Assembly: GCA_903813345.2 (NCBI GenBank)
Contig: CAIIXF020000804.1
Span: 1 to 51,000, forward strand
Source: Owenia fusiformis
Lineage: Eukaryota > Annelida > Polychaeta > Sabellida > Oweniidae
DNA: 51,000 nt
Reading direction: 5' to 3'
Shown here: in pieces, positions 21,872 through 33,627 of the stretch
Layout: every line of letters begins with the position of its first letter
How positions within the stretch are numbered: position 1 is the first letter of the stretch
Notes under the pieces: model-generated
Told to the model about the DNA's origin: nothing
Seen by the model: only the letters and a program-made list of their open reading frames with translations
Databases searched by the model: none
Translations under genes and position numbers: made by a program

Positions 21872-24800
21872 TGTAGCTAGCGGAGCCACTGAATGCATGC
21901 TCCTAGGGTTACATCCAGACCCTGTGTAGCAGCGTAGCGAGTGTAGCTAGCGTAGCCACTGAAGGCCTGCTCCTAGGCTTACATCCAGACCCTGTGTAGC
22001 AGCGTAGTCATTGTAGCTAGCGTAGCCACTGAAGGCCTACTCCTAGGGTTACATCCAGACCCTGTGTAGCAGCGTAGTCATTGTAGCTAGCGTAGCCACT
22101 GAAGGCCTACTCCTAGGGTTACATCCAGACCAGACCCTGTGTAGCAGCGTAGTGAGTGTAGCTAGCGTAGCCACAGCATGCATGTTCCTTAGGTTTCCTC
22201 TATACACTATGTAGTAGCGTAGCGAGTGTAGCTAGCGGAGCCACTGAATGCATGCTCCTAGGCTTACATCCAGACCCTGTGTAGCAGCGTAGCGAGTGTA
22301 GCTAGCGTAGCCACAGCATGCATGTTCCTTAGGTTTCCTCTATACACTATGTAGTAGCGTACCCAGTGTAGCTAGCGTACCCACAGCATGCATGTTCCTT
22401 AGGTTTCCTCTATACACTATGTAGTAGCGCACCCAGTGTAGCTAGCGTTGCCACTGAAGGCCTGCTCCTAGGGTTACATCCAGACCCTGTGTAGCAGCGT
22501 AGCGAGTGTAGCTAGCGTAGCCGCAGCATGCATGTTCCTTAGGTTTCCTCTATACACTATGTAGTAGCGTACCCAGTGTAGCTAGCGGAGCCACTGAATG
22601 CATGCTCCTAGGCTTACATCCAGACCCTGTGTAGCAGCGTACCCAGTGTAGCTAGCGGAGCCACTTAATGCATGCTCCTAGGCTTACATCCAGACCCTGT
22701 GTAGCAGCGTAGCGAGTGTAGCTAGCGTAGCCGCAGCATGCATGTTCCTTAGGTTTCCTCTATACACTATGTAGTAGCGTACCCAGTGTAGCTAGCGGAG
22801 CCACTGAATGCATGCTCCTAGGCTTACATCCAGACCCTGTGTAGCAGCGTTGTCATTGTAGCTAGCGTAGCCACTGAAGGCCTACTCCTAGGGTTACATC
22901 CAGACCCTGTGTAGCAGTGTAGCGAGTGTAGCTAGCGTAGCCACTGAAGGCCTGCTCCTAGGCTTACATCCAGACCCTGTGTAGCAGCGTAGTCATTGTA
23001 GCTAGCGTAGCCACTGAAGGCCTACTCCTAGGGTTACATCCAGACCAGACCCTGTGTAGCAGCGTAGTGAGTGTAGCTAGCGTAGCCACAGCATGCATGT
23101 TCCTTAGGTTTCCTCTATACACTATGTAGTAGCGTACCCAGTGTAGCTAGCGGAGCCACTGAATGCATGCTCCTAGGCTTACATCCAGACCCTGTGTAGC
23201 AGCGTAGTCATTGTAGCTAGCGTAGCCACTTAAGGCCTGCTCCTAGGGTTACATCCAGACCCTGTGTAGCAGCGTAGCGAGTGTAGCTAGCGTAGCCGCA
23301 GCATGCATGTTCCTTAGGTTTCCTCTATACACTATGTAGTAGCGTACCCAGTGTAGCTAGCGTAGCCACAGCATGCATGTTCCTGAGGTTTCCTCTATAC
23401 ACTATGTAGTAGCGTACCCAGTGTAGCTAGCGTAGCCACTGAAGGCATGCTCCTAGGGTTACATCCAGACCCTGTGTAGCAGCGTAGTCATTGTAGCTAG
23501 CGTAGCCACTGAAGGCCTACTCCTAGGGTTACATCCAGACCAGACCCTGTGTAGCAGCGTAGTGAGTGTAGCTAGCGTAGCCACAGCATGCATGTTCCTT
23601 AGGTTTCCTCTATACACTATGTAGTAGCGTACCCAGTGTAGCTAGCGTAGCCACTGAAGGCATGCTCCTAGGGTTACATCCAGACCCTGTGTAGCAGCGT
23701 AGCGAGTGTAGCTAGCGTAGCCACAGCATGCATGTTCCTTAGGTTTCCTCTATACACTATGTAGTAGCGTACCCAGTGTAGCTAGCGTAGCCACTGAAGG
23801 CATGCTCCTAGGGTTACATCCAGACCCTGTGTAGCAGCGTAGCGAGTGTAGCTAGCGTAGCCACAGCATGCATGTTCCTTAGGTTTCCTCTGTACACTAT
23901 GTAGTAGCGTACCCAGTGTACCTAGCGGAGCCACTGAATGCATGCTCCTAGGCTTACATCCAGACCCTGTGTAGCAGCGTAGTCATTGTAGCTAGCGTAG
24001 CCACTGAAGGCCTACTCCTAGGGTTACATCCAGACCCTGTGTAGCAGCGTAGCGAGTGTAGCTAGCGTAGCCACTGAAGGCCTGCTCCTAGGCTTACATC
24101 CAGACCCTGTGTAGCAGCGTAGTCATTGTAGCTAGCGTAGCCACTGAAGGCCTACTCCTAGGGTTACATCCAGACCAGACCCTGTGTAGCAGCGTAGTGA
24201 GTGTAGCTAGCGTAGCCACAGCATGCATGTTCCTTAGGTTTCCTCTATACACTATGTAGTAGCGTACCCAGTGTAGCTAGCGGAGCCACTGAATGCATGC
24301 TCCTAGGCTTACATCCAGACCCTGTGTAGCAGCGTAGCGAGTGTAGCTAGCGTAGCCGCAGCATGCATGTTCCTTAGGTTTCCTCTATACACTATGTAGT
24401 AGCGTACCCAGTGTAGCTAGCGTAGCCACAGCATGCATGTTCCTTAGGTTTCCTCTATACACTATGTAGTAGCGTACCCAGTGTAGCTAGCGTAGCCACT
24501 GAAGGCCTGCTCCTAGGGTTACATCCAGACCCTGTGTAGCAGCGTAGTCATTGTAGCTAGCGTAGCCACTGAAGGCCTACTCCTAGGGTTACATCCAGAC
24601 CAGACCCTGTGTAGCAGCGTAGTCATTGTAGCTAGCGTAGCCACTGAAGGCCTACTCCTAGGGTTACATCCAGACCCTGTGTAGCAGCGTAGCGAGTGTA
24701 GCTAGCGTAGCCACTGAAGGCCTGCTCCTAGGCTTACATCCAGACCCTGTGTAGCAGCGTAGTCATTGTAGCTAGCGTAGCCACTGAAGGCCTTCTCCTA

Positions 24801-25861
24801 GGGTTACATCCAGACCCTGTGTAGCAGCGTAGTCATTGTAGCTAGCGTAGCCACTGAAAGCCTGCTCCTAGGGTTACATCCAGACCCTGTGTAGCAGCGT
24901 AGTCATTGTAGCTAGCGTAGCCACTGAATGCATGCTCCTAGGGTTACATCCAGACCCTGTGTAGCAGCGTAGCGAGTGTAGCTAGCGTAGCCGCAGCATG
25001 CATGTTCCTTAGGTTTCCTCTATACACTATGTAGTAGCGTACCCAGTGTAGCTAGCGTAGCCACAGCATGCATGTTCCTTAGGTTTCCTCTATACACTAT
25101 GTAGTAGCGTACCCAGTGTAGCTAGCGGAGCCACTGAATGCATGCTCCTAGGCTTACATCCAGACCCTGTGTAGCAGCGTAGTCATTGTAGCTAGCGTAG
25201 CCACTGAAGGCCTACTCCTAGGGTTACATCCAGACCAGACCCTGTGTAGCAGCGTAGCGAGTGTAGCTAGCGTAGCCGCAGCATGCATGTTCCTTAGGTT
25301 TCCTCTATACACTATGTAGTAGCGTACCCAGTGTAGCTAGCGTAGCCACAGCATGCATGTTCCTTAGGTTTCCTCTATACACTATGTAGTAGCGTACCCA
25401 GTGTAGCTAGCGTAGCCACTGAAGGCATGCTCCTAGGGTTACATCCAGACCCTGTGTAGCAGCGTAGTCATTGTAGCTAGCGTAGCCACTGAAGGCCTAC
25501 TCCTAGGGTTACATCCAGACCAGACCCTGTGTAGCAGCGTAGTCATTGTAGCTAGCGTAGCCACTGAAGGCCTACTCCTAGGGTTACATCCAGACCCTGT
25601 GTAGCAGCGTAGCGAGTGTAGCTAGCGTAGCCACTGAAGGCCTGCTCCTAGGCTTACATCCAGACCCTGTGTAGCAGCGTAGTCATTGTAGCTAGCGTAG
25701 CCACTGAAGGCCTTCTCCTAGGGTTACATCCAGACCCTGTGTAGCAGCGTTGTCATTGTAGCTAGCGTAGCCACTGAATGCATGCTCCTAGGGTTACATC
25801 CAGATCCTGTGTAGCAGCGTAGCTAGTGTAGCTAGCGTAGCCACAGCATGCATGTTCCTTA

Positions 25862-27766
25862 TGTTTCCTCTATACACTATGTAGTAGCGTACCCAGTGTA
25901 GCTAGCGGAGCCACTGAATGCCAACTCGTAGGCTTACATCCAGACCCTGTGTAGCAGCGTAGCGAGTGTAGCTAGCGTAGCCAAAGCATGCATGTTCCTT
26001 AGGTTTCCTCTATACACTATGTAGTAGCGTACCCAGTGTAGCTAGCGGAGCCACTGAATGCATGCTCCTAGGGTTACATCCAGACCCTGTGTAGCAGCGT
26101 AGCGAGTGTAGCTAGCGTAGCCACAGCATGCATGTTCCTTAGGTTTCCTCTATACACTATGTAGTAGCGTACCCAGTGTAGCTAGCGGAGCCACTGAATG
26201 CATGCTCCTAGGGTTACATCCAGACCCTGTGTAGCAGCGTAGCGAGTGTAGCTAGCGTAGCCGCAGCATGCATGTTCCTTAGGTTTCCTCTATACACTAT
26301 GTAGTAGCGTACCCAGTGTAGCTAGCGGAGCCACTGAATGCATGCTCCTAGGCTTACATCCAGACCCTGTGTAGCTGCGTAGCGAGTGTAGCTACCGTAG
26401 CCACAGCATGCATGTTCCTTAGGTTTCCTCTATACACTATGTAGTAGCGTACCCAGTGTAGCTAGCGGAGCCACTGAATGCATGCTCCTAGGGTTACATC
26501 CAGACCCTGTGTAGCAGCGTAGTCATTGTAGCTAGCGTAGCCACTGAAGGCCTGCTCCTAGGGTTACATCCAGACCCTGTGTAGCAGCGTAGCGAGTGTA
26601 GCTAGCGTAGCCACAGCATGCATGTTCCTTAGGTTTCCTCTATACACTATGTAGTAGCGTACCCAGTGTAGCTAGCGGAGCCACTGAATGCATGCTCCTA
26701 GGCTAACATCCAGACCCTGTGTAGCAGCGTACCCAGTGTAGCTAGCGGAGCCACTAAATGCATGCTCCTAGGCTTACATCCAGACCCTGTGTAGCAGCGT
26801 AGTCATTGTAGCTAGCGTAGCCACTGAAGGCCTACTCCTAGGGTTACATCCAGACCCTGTGTAGCAGCGTAGTCATTGTAGCTAGCGTAGCCACTGAAGG
26901 CCTACTCCTAGGGTTACATCCAGACCAGACCCTGTGTAGCAGCGTAGTGAGTGTAGCTAGCGTAGCCACAGCATGCATGTTCCTTAGGTTTCCTCTATAC
27001 ACTATGTAGTAGCGTACCCAGTGTAGCTAGCGGAGCCACTGAATGCATGCTCCTAGGCTTACATCCAGACCCTGTGTAGCAGCGTAGCGAGTGTAGCTAG
27101 CGTAGCCGCAGCATGCATGTTCCTTAGGTTTCCTCTATACACTATGTAGTAGCGTACCCAGTGTAGCTAGCGTAGCCACAGCATGCATGTTCCTTAGGTT
27201 TCCTCTATACACTATGTAGTAGCGTACCCAGTGTAGCTAGCGTAGCCACTGAAGGCCTGCTCCTAGGGTTACATCCAGACCCTGTGTAGCAGCGTAGTCA
27301 TTGTAGCTAGCGTAGCCACTGAAGGCCTACTCCTAGGGTTACATCCAGACCAGACCCTGTGTAGCAGCGTAGCGAGTGTAGCTAGCGTAGCCACAGCATG
27401 CATGTTCCTTAGGTTTCCTCTATACACTATGTAGTAGCGTACCCAGTGTACCTAGCGGAGCCACTGAATGCATGCTCCTAGGCTTACATCCAGACCCTGT
27501 GTAGCAGCGTAGTCATTGTAGCTAGCGTAGCCACTGAAGGCCTACTCCTAGGGTTACATCCAGACCCTGTGTAGCAGCGTAGCGAGTGTAGCTAGCGTAG
27601 CCACTGAAGGCCTGCTCCTAGGCTTACATCCAGACCCTGTGTAGCAGCGTAGTCATTGTAGCTAGCGTAGCCACTGAAGGCCTACTCCTAGGGTTACATC
27701 CAGACCAGACCCTGTGTAGCAGCGTAGTGAGTGTAGCTAGCGTAGCTACAGCATGCATGTTCCTTA
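25862..27766. repeat. 1,905-bp internal duplication, first copy
   Basis: From the A monomer before the ATGCCAACTC marker (25918) this block is repeated starting after the GTAGCTACAGC monomer (27745), where ATGCCAACTC reappears at 27823, a lag of 1,905. The block holds three 75-bp monomers; 1,905 - 15 = 1,890, or 27 monomers. Relative to 17329-19156 it has lost one A(CCAAAGC)-B pair and gained one A-B pair, two 140-bp changes that cancel, so ATGCCAACTC to GTAGCTACAGC is 1,827 bp in both. Confidence 0.78.
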
Positions 27767-29531
27767 GGTTTCCTCTATACACTATGTAGTAGCGTACCCA
27801 GTGTAGCTAGCGGAGCCACTGAATGCCAACTCGTAGGCTTACATCCAGACCCTGTGTAGCAGCGTAGCGAGTGTAGCTAGCGTAGCCAAAGCATGCATGT
27901 TCCTTAGGTTTCCTCTATACACTATGTAGTAGCGTACCCAGTGTAGCTAGCGGAGCCACTGAATGCATGCTCCTAGGGTTACATCCAGACCCTGTGTAGC
28001 AGCGTAGCGAGTGTAGCTAGCGTAGCCACAGCATGCATGTTCCTTAGGTTTCCTCTATACACTATGTAGTAGCGTACCCAGTGTAGCTAGCGGAGCCACT
28101 GAATGCATGCTCCTAGGGTTACATCCAGACCCTGTGTAGCAGCGTAGCGAGTGTAGCTAGCGTAGCCGCAGCATGCATGTTCCTTAGGTTTCCTCTATAC
28201 ACTATGTAGTAGCGTACCCAGTGTAGCTAGCGGAGCCACTGAATGCATGCTCCTAGGCTTACATCCAGACCCTGTGTAGCTGCGTAGCGAGTGTAGCTAC
28301 CGTAGCCACAGCATGCATGTTCCTTAGGTTTCCTCTATACACTATGTAGTAGCGTACCCAGTGTAGCTAGCGGAGCCACTGAATGCATGCTCCTAGGGTT
28401 ACATCCAGACCCTGTGTAGCAGCGTAGTCATTGTAGCTAGCGTAGCCACTGAAGGCCTGCTCCTAGGGTTACATCCAGACCCTGTGTAGCAGCGTAGCGA
28501 GTGTAGCTAGCGTAGCCACAGCATGCATGTTCCTTAGGTTTCCTCTATACACTATGTAGTAGCGTACCCAGTGTAGCTAGCGGAGCCACTGAAGGCATGC
28601 TCCTAGGCTAACATCCAGACCCTGTGTAGCAGCGTACCCAGTGTAGCTAGCGGAGCCACTAAATGCATGCTCCTAGGCTTACATCCAGACCCTGTGTAGC
28701 AGCGTAGTCATTGTAGCTAGCGTAGCCACTGAAGGCCTACTCCTAGGGTTACATCCAGACCCTGTGTAGCAGCGTAGTCATTGTAGCTAGCGTAGCCACT
28801 GAAGGCCTACTCCTAGGGTTACATCCAGACCAGACCCTGTGTAGCAGCGTAGTGAGTGTAGCTAGCGTAGCCGCAGCATGCATGTTCCTTAGGTTTCCTC
28901 TATACACTATGTAGTAGCGTACCCAGTGTAGCTAGCGTAGCCACAGCATGCATGTTCCTTAGGTTTCCTCTATACACTATGTAGTAGCGTACCCAGTGTA
29001 GCTAGCGTAGCCACTGAAGGCCTGCTCCTAGGGTTACATCCAGACCCTGTGTAGCAGCGTAGTCATTGTAGCTAGCGTAGCCACTGAAGGCCTACTCCTA
29101 GGGTTACATCCAGACCAGACCCTGTGTAGCAGCGTAGCGAGTGTAGCTAGCGTAGCCACAGCATGCATGTTCCTTAGGTTTCCTCTATACACTATGTAGT
29201 AGCGTACCCAGTGTACCTAGCGGAGCCACTGAATGCATGCTCCTAGGCTTACATCCAGACCCTGTGTAGCAGCGTAGTCATTGTAGCTAGCGTAGCCACT
29301 GAAGGCCTACTCCTAGGGTTACATCCAGACCCTGTGTAGCAGCGTAGCGAGTGTAGCTAGCGTAGCCACTGAAGGCCTGCTCCTAGGCTTACATCCAGAC
29401 CCTGTGTAGCAGCGTAGTCATTGTAGCTAGCGTAGCCACTGAAGGCCTACTCCTAGGGTTACATCCAGACCAGACCCTGTGTAGCAGCGTAGTGAGTGTA
29501 GCTAGCGTAGCTACAGCATGCATGTTCCTTA
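27767..29531. repeat. 1,905-bp internal duplication, second copy (1,765 bp)
   Basis: The second copy runs from the B monomer with ATGCCAACTC (27823) to the GTAGCTACAGC monomer at 29510. It lacks the A-B pair found near 26945-27084, so its lag falls from 1,905 to 1,765 bp (25 monomers with three 75-bp units). It also has ACTGAAGGCATGC before GGCTAAC where the first copy has ACTGAATGCATGC, matching the 10.1-kb unit rather than its neighbour. It is therefore not a simple copy of the adjacent block. Confidence 0.75.
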
Positions 29532-31525
29532 GGTTTCCTCTATACACTATGTAGTAGCGTACCCAGTGTAGCTAGCGGAGCCACTGAATGCATGCTCCTA
29601 GGCTTACATCCAGACCCTGTGTAGCAGCGTAGCGAGTGTAGCTAGCGTAGCCGCAGCATGCATGTTCCTTAGGTTTCCTCTATACACTATGTAGTAGCGT
29701 ACCCAGTGTAGCTAGCGTAGCCACAGCATGCATGTTCCTTAGGTTTCCTCTATACACTATGTAGTAGCGTACCCAGTGTAGCTAGCGTAGCCACTGAAGG
29801 CATGCTCCTAGGGTTACATCCAGACCCTGTGTAGCAGCGTAGCGAGTGTAGCTAGCGTAGCCGCAGCATGCATGTTCCTTAGGTTTCCTCTATACACTAT
29901 GTAGTAGCGTACCCAGTGTAGCTAGCGTAGCCACAGCATGCATGTTCCTTAGGTTTCCTCTATACACTATGTAGTAGCGTACCCAGTGTAGCTAGCGTAG
30001 CCACTGAAGGCATGCTCCTAGGGTTACATCCAGACCCTGTGTAGCAGCGTAGCGAGTGTAGCTAGCGTAGCCACAGCATGCATGTTCCTTAGGTTTCCTC
30101 TATACACTATGTAGTAGCGTACCCAGTGTACCTAGCGGAGCCACTGAATGCATGCTCCTAGGCTTACATCCAGACCCTGTGTAGCAGCGTAGTCATTGTA
30201 GCTAGCGTAGCCACTGAAGGCCTACTCCTAGGGTTACATCCAGACCCTGTGTAGCAGCGTAGCGAGTGTAGCTAGCGTAGCCAATGAAGGCCTGCTCCTA
30301 GGCTTACATCCAGACCCTGTGTAGCAGCGTAGCGAGTGTAGCTAGCGTAGCCAAGCATGCATGTTCCTTAGGTTTCTTCTATCCACTATGTAGTAGCGTA
30401 CCCAGTGTAGCTAGCGGAGCCACTGAATGCATGCTCCTAGGCTAACATCCAGACCCTGTGTAGCAGCGTACCCAGTGTAGCTAGCGGAGCCACTGAATGC
30501 ATGCTCCTAGGCTTACATCCAGACCCTGTGTAGCAGCGTAGTCATTGTAGCTAGCGTAGCCACTTAAGGCCTGCTCCTAGGGTTACATCCAGACCCTGTG
30601 TAGCAGCGTAGCGAGTGTAGCTAGCGTAGCCACAGCATGCATGTTCCTTAGGTTTCCTCTATACACTATGTAGTAGCGTACCCAGTGTAGCTAGCGGAGC
30701 CACTGAATGCATGCTCCTAGGCTTACATCCAGACCCTGTGTAGCAGCGTAGTGAGTGTAGCTAGCGTAGCCACAGCATGCATGTTCCTTAGGTTTCCTCT
30801 ATACACTATGTAGTAGCGTACCCAGTGTAGCTAGCGTAGCCACAGCATGCATGTTCCTTAGGTTTCCTCTATACACTATGTAGTAGCGCACCCAGTGTAG
30901 CTAGCGTTGCCACTGAAGGCCTGCTCCTAGGGTTACATCCAGACCCTGTGTAGCAGCGTAGCGAGTGTAGCTAGCGTAGCCACTGAAGGCCTGCTCCTAG
31001 GGTTACATCCAGACCCTGTGTAGCAGCGTAGCGAGTGTAGCTAGCGTAGCCGCAGCATGCATGTTCCTTAGGTTTCCTCTATACACTATGTAGTAGCGTA
31101 CCCAGTGTAGCTAGCGGAGCCACTGAATGCATGCTCCTAGGCTTACATCCAGACCCTGTGTAGCAGCGTACCCAGTGTAGCTAGCGGAGCCACTTAATGC
31201 ATGCTCCTAGGCTTACATCCAGACCCTGTGTTGCAGTGTCGCGAGTGTAGCTAGCGTAGCCACAGCATGCATGTTCCTTAGGTTTCCTCTATACACTATG
31301 TAGTAGCGTACCCAGTGTAGCTAGCGGAGCCACTGAATGCATGCTCCTAGGCTTACATCCAGACCCTGTGTAGCAGCGTAGCGAGTGTAGCTAGCGTAGC
31401 CACAGCATGCATGTTCCTTAGGTTTCCTCTATACACTATGTAGTAGCGTACCCAGTGTAGCTAGCGGAGCCACTGAATGCATGCTCCTAGGCTTACATCC
31501 AGACCCTGTGTAGCAGCGTAGCGAG

Positions 31526-32225
31526 TGTAGCTAGCGTAGCCACAGCATGCATGTTCCTTAGGTTTCCTCTATACACTATGTAGTAGCGTACCCAGTGTAG
31601 CTAGTGGAGCCACTGAATGCATGCTCCTAGGCTTACATCCAGACTCTGTGTAGCAGCGTAGTCGTTGTAGCTATCGTAGCCACTGAAGGCCTGCTCCTAG
31701 GGTTACATCCAGACCCTGTGTAGCAGCGTAGCGAGTGTAGCTAGCGTAGCCACAGCATGCATGTTCCTTAGGTTTCCTCTATACACTATGTAGTAGCGTA
31801 CCCAGTGTAGCTAGCGGAGCCACTGAATGCATGCTCCTAGGCTTACATCCAGACCCTGTGTAGCAGCGTAGCGAGTGTAGCTAGCGTAGCCACAGCATGC
31901 ATGTTCCTTAGATTTCCTCTATACACTATGTAGTAGCGTACCCAGTGTAGCTAGTGGAGCCACTGAATGCATGCTCCTAGGCTTACATCCAGACTCTGTG
32001 TAGCAGCGTAGTCGTTGTAGCTATCGTAGCCACTGAAGGCCTGCTCCTAGGGTTACATCCAGACCCTGTGTAGCAGCGTAGCGAGTGTAGCTAGCGTAGC
32101 CACAGCATGCATGTTCCTTAGGTTTCCTCTATACACTATGTAGTAGCGTACCCAGTGTAGCTAGCGGAGCCACTGAATGCATGCTCCTAGGCTTACATCC
32201 AGACTCTGTGTAGCAGCGTAGCGAG
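31526..32225. repeat. 350-bp pentamer duplicated in tandem, second locus
   Basis: This is the same pentamer pair as at 21172, displaced by 10,354 bp, with C markers at 31669 and 32019. The second A monomer (31876) carries a private substitution, TTAGATTT for TTAGGTTT, at 31912. That base recurs only at 49208, in the corresponding monomer of the second 17,296-bp copy. Confidence 0.85.
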
Positions 32226-33280
32226 TGTAGCTAGCGGAGCCACTGAATGCATGCTCCTAGGGTTACATCCAGACCCTGTGTAGCAGCGTAGCGAGTGTAG
32301 CTAGCGTAGCCACTGAAGGCCTGCTCCTAGGCTTACATCCAGACCCTGTGTAGCAGCGTAGTCATTGTAGCTAGCGTAGCCACTGAAGGCCTACTCCTAG
32401 GGTTACATCCAGACCCTGTGTAGCAGCGTAGTCATTGTAGCTAGCGTAGCCACTGAAGGCCTACTCCTAGGGTTACATCCAGACCAGACCCTGTGTAGCA
32501 GCGTAGTGAGTGTAGCTAGCGTAGCCACAGCATGCATGTTCCTTAGGTTTCCTCTATACACTATGTAGTAGCGTAGCGAGTGTAGCTAGCGGAGCCACTG
32601 AATGCATGCTCCTAGGCTTACATCCAGACCCTGTGTAGCAGCGTAGCGAGTGTAGCTAGCGTAGCCACAGCATGCATGTTCCTTAGGTTTCCTCTATACA
32701 CTATGTAGTAGCGTACCCAGTGTAGCTAGCGTACCCACAGCATGCATGTTCCTTAGGTTTCCTCTATACACTATGTAGTAGCGCACCCAGTGTAGCTAGC
32801 GTTGCCACTGAAGGCCTGCTCCTAGGGTTACATCCAGACCCTGTGTAGCAGCGTAGCGAGTGTAGCTAGCGTAGCCGCAGCATGCATGTTCCTTAGGTTT
32901 CCTCTATACACTATGTAGTAGCGTACCCAGTGTAGCTAGCGGAGCCACTGAATGCATGCTCCTAGGCTTACATCCAGACCCTGTGTAGCAGCGTACCCAG
33001 TGTAGCTAGCGGAGCCACTTAATGCATGCTCCTAGGCTTACATCCAGACCCTGTGTAGCAGCGTAGCGAGTGTAGCTAGCGTAGCCGCAGCATGCATGTT
33101 CCTTAGGTTTCCTCTATACACTATGTAGTAGCGTACCCAGTGTAGCTAGCGGAGCCACTGAATGCATGCTCCTAGGCTTACATCCAGACCCTGTGTAGCA
33201 GCGTTGTCATTGTAGCTAGCGTAGCCACTGAAGGCCTACTCCTAGGGTTACATCCAGACCCTGTGTAGCAGTGTAGCGAG

Positions 33281-33333
33281 TGTAGCTAGCGTAGCCACTG
33301 AAGGCCTGCTCCTAGGCTTACATCCAGACCCAG
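33281..33333. repeat. 53-bp monomer with 17-bp deletion
   Basis: This class C monomer ends CATCCAGACCCAG instead of CATCCAGACCCTGTGTAGC and so on; 17 bases are missing. The missing piece is bounded by ACCC on both sides in the expected sequence (ACCC-TGTGTAGCAGCGT-ACCC), so the deletion or template jump used 4 bp of homology. The corresponding monomer 10,354 bp upstream (22927) is full length, so the deletion marks the seam where the array switches source. Confidence 0.88.
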
Positions 33334-33627
33334 TGTAGCTAGCGTAGCCACTGAATGCATGCTCCTAGGGTTACATCCAGACCCTGTGTAGCAGCGTAGC
33401 GAGTGTAGCTAGCGTAGCCACAGCATGCATGTTCCTTAGGTTTCCTCTATACACTATGTAGTAGCGTAGCGAGTGTAGCTAGCGGAGCCACTGAATGCAT
33501 GCTCCTAGGCTTACATCCAGACCCTGTGTAGCAGCGTAGCGAGTGTAGCTAGCGTAGCCACAGCATGCATGTTCCTTAGGTTTCCTCTATACACTATGTA
33601 GTAGCGTACCCAGTGTAGCTAGCGTAC
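33334..33627. repeat. Seam patch between the two 17.3-kb units
   Basis: After the short monomer there is a C/B hybrid (ACTGAATGC with GGGTTA, 33334-33403). Bases 33404-33640 then match 32511-32745 (lag 893): A with tail TAGCGAG, B, A, and an A starting GTACCC. After GTACCCACAGCATGC the sequence switches to CCTGAGG, the version at 16351. Three source changes within about 330 bp show that this is a composite junction and not a clean single crossover. Confidence 0.75.

Larger units (their letters stand above)
16332..33627. repeat. 17,296-bp higher-order repeat, copy 1
   Basis: Bases 16332-33539 recur at +17,296 (33628-50835). Confirming landmarks include CTTATGTTTCC 17269/34565 and 25858/43154, GTAGCTACAGC 19156/36452, 27745/45041 and 29510/46806, TGCAGTGTCG 20878/38174 and 31232/48528, ATGCCAACTC 25918/43214 and 27823/45119, the TTAGATTT substitution 31912/49208, and the 53-bp monomer 33281/50577. 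The unit has nineteen 75-bp, two 69-bp and one 53-bp monomers; 17,296 - 95 + 2 + 17 = 17,220, exactly 246 monomers. Internally it holds two related halves, markers in them being 10,354 and then 6,942 bp apart. Confidence 0.9.
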
